Below, one piece after another: positions 62,792-64,000 of a stretch of DNA of 64,000 bases. Where the stretch lies: contig JAEZFP010000048.1 in NCBI GenBank assembly GCA_023417475.1, forward strand, positions 62,001-126,000, written 5' to 3'. The stretch comes from Bacillota bacterium (GTDB lineage Bacteria > Bacillota > UBA4882 > UBA8346). Position numbers and translations under genes: made by a program. Numbering within the stretch: position 1 is the first letter of the stretch; every line of letters starts with the position of its first letter. The notes below the pieces were generated by a model that saw only the letters and a program-made list of their open reading frames with translations, ran no database searches and had not been told where the DNA came from.

Positions 62792-64000
62792 ACTTGAGGG
62801 TTTTCAACGTATCCAGGATCATCGTAAGCAACTCCGGATCAGGCAGCGCTTTCCATTTGAAAACCGGGGGCCGGCCCGGTTGGTAACGGAAATTGGAACG
62901 GTATTTTTGCAAAACCGCCAGCACCTTCTCGTAATCAACCACCAATCCCAAGTGCAGCTTGGCGACAAACTCATTCCGTTCTTTGGTGATCGCTGAAAAA
63001 CCGATCTGTTTGGCCAGCGCTTTAATCTGGGCAATATTAACCAGGTTGGTGACGGCTTGGGGCGGCTCGCCGAACCGGTCCAACAGTTCGTCGGCGACCG
63101 CCTCGACCGCCTCCACTGTCAGGGCATTGGCGATCTTCTTATACATATCCACTTTTAACTTGTTGTCGGTAATATATTGCGAAGGAAGATACGCATCCAT
63201 CGGCAACTCGACGACCGGTTCCGGAAGTTCCGGGGCCACTTCCCCTTGCTTCTCGCGAATCGCCTCTTCCAGCAAGCGGCAGTATAATTCAAATCCGACC
63301 GCCGCGATCTGGCCGTGTTGTTCCGGCCCCAACAGATTCCCCGCGCCGCGAATCTCCAAATCCCGCATGGCGATTTTGAAACCGGATCCCAACTCGGTGA
63401 ATTCCCGAATCGCCGCCAGACGTTTCTCCGCATTCTCACTTAAGGTCTTATCCTTACGGTAACAGAAATAAGCGTGGGCAATCCGGTTGGAACGGCCGAC
63501 CCGGCCCCGTAATTGATACAGTTGCGCCAGCCCGAAACGGTCGGCGTCATAGACGATCAAAGTATTGACGTTCGGGATATCCAACCCGGTTTCAATGATC
63601 GTGGTGCAAAGCAGGAGATCCGCTTCGTTATCGTAGAAATCCATCATTACCCGTTCCAGTTGGTCCTCGTTCATCTGGCCGTGGGCGATAGCGATTCGGG
63701 CTTTCGGTAACAGGTTCTGCAAATAGGATGCCATGCGTTCAATGGTTTCAACCCGGTTATAGACAAAATAAACTTGACCGCCCCGGTCCATCTCCCGTTG
63801 GATTGCTTCCCGGATCACTTCCTCATTATATTCCTGAACATGGGTCCGGATGGGGAAACGGCCCATCGGCGGAGTCTCTATAATACTGATATCCCGGATG
63901 CCGACCAATGACATATGCAACGTCCGGGGGATCGGGGTCGCCGTCAGTGTGAGGACGTCGACGTTTTTACGCAGCTCTTTCAAACGTTCTTTATGGGCGA
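62790..64000 (-). CDS. mfd: Transcription-repair coupling factor (5' part outside window)
   Basis: The last 403 residues of Mfd; the frame is open through the right edge. Helicase motifs V and VI are present (TTIIETGLDIPNVNTLIVYDADRFG; QLRGRVGRSNR), as is TATPIPRTLHMS of motif III. The C-terminal TRCF domain follows. Mfd removes stalled RNA polymerase from lesions and recruits UvrA. The true start lies to the right. Confidence 0.95.
   Translation of the reverse strand, partial: AHKERLKELRKNVDVLTLTATPIPRTLHMSLVGIRDISIIETPPMGRFPIRTHVQEYNEEVIREAIQREMDRGGQVYFVYNRVETIERMASYLQNLLPKARIAIAHGQMNEDQLERVMMDFYDNEADLLLCTTIIETGLDIPNVNTLIVYDADRFGLAQLYQLRGRVGRSNRIAHAYFCYRKDKTLSENAEKRLAAIREFTELGSGFKIAMRDLEIRGAGNLLGPEQHGQIAAVGFELYCRLLEEAIREKQGEVAPELPEPVVELPMDAYLPSQYITDNKLKVDMYKKIANALTVEAVEAVADELLDRFGEPPQAVTNLVNIAQIKALAKQIGFSAITKERNEFVAKLHLGLVVDYEKVLAVLQKYRSNFRYQPGRPPVFKWKALPDPELLTMILDTLKTLK

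Overview
The window reads as a chromosomal segment of an anaerobic, carbohydrate-fermenting, spore-forming member of the Bacillota, probably one with an outer membrane. The anaerobic signs are indolepyruvate:ferredoxin oxidoreductase, pyruvate formate-lyase with its activase, a nickel lactate racemase and a flavodoxin/ferredoxin protein. SpoVT, preceded by a forespore-sigma-like promoter, indicates sporulation. A small beta-barrel protein with a signal peptide and a C-terminal Phe indicates a second membrane. The Hydrogenispora/Limnochordia type fits, but that placement is inference.

0-8.5 kb: a secreted GH67 alpha-glucuronidase running off the left edge, a membrane-bound AraC-type regulator upstream of it, an ankyrin-repeat relic, and iorAB. 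8.5-13.5 kb: an unrecognised protein next to a GT4 glycosyltransferase, a secreted serine beta-lactamase-fold hydrolase, a small unknown protein and an acyltransferase.

13.7-26 kb: one long leftward operon for uronide use. It holds a dpp/opp-type ABC importer (two permeases, a fused double ATPase, a binding protein), a mannonate dehydratase-like protein, a cytoplasmic alginate-lyase-family protein, a tartronate-semialdehyde-reductase-type enzyme and a DapA-family aldolase. Upstream is a PrpR-type regulator whose AAA+ domain lacks the sigma-54 hallmarks. 26-31.4 kb: a lipoprotein and a 1377-residue secreted beta-helix protein with NBR1-like Ig domains. With GH67, these point to extracellular attack on plant cell-wall or uronic-acid polymers and import of the products.

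31.8-50 kb: argJ and trmO, then a patchwork accessory stretch: AraC and MerR regulators, an acyltransferase, an SDR, a decayed epimerase, a flavin reductase, a ChrB-N protein, an MFS exporter with two operators, a hydroxyacid dehydrogenase, an EFR1-type protein and an AT-rich methyltransferase. Then come rlmH, larA, a SEC-C methionine aminopeptidase, a short AraC protein, an isochorismatase-fold hydrolase and a coiled-coil protein.

50-64 kb: the beta-barrel protein, pflBA, an intergenic region with a palindrome cluster and a twelve-unit 21-bp phased array, htrA, a methyltransferase with a phosphohexomutase, an unknown protein with a MITE-like insertion at its stop codon, spoVT, an O-antigen-ligase-like TPR protein and the 3' part of mfd.

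The most unusual non-genic signal is the exact 21-bp periodicity of unrelated intergenic arrays (33.8 kb and 54.9 kb, with a weak pair at 3.4 kb). I saw no CRISPR array, rRNA, tRNA, intact insertion sequence or prophage.
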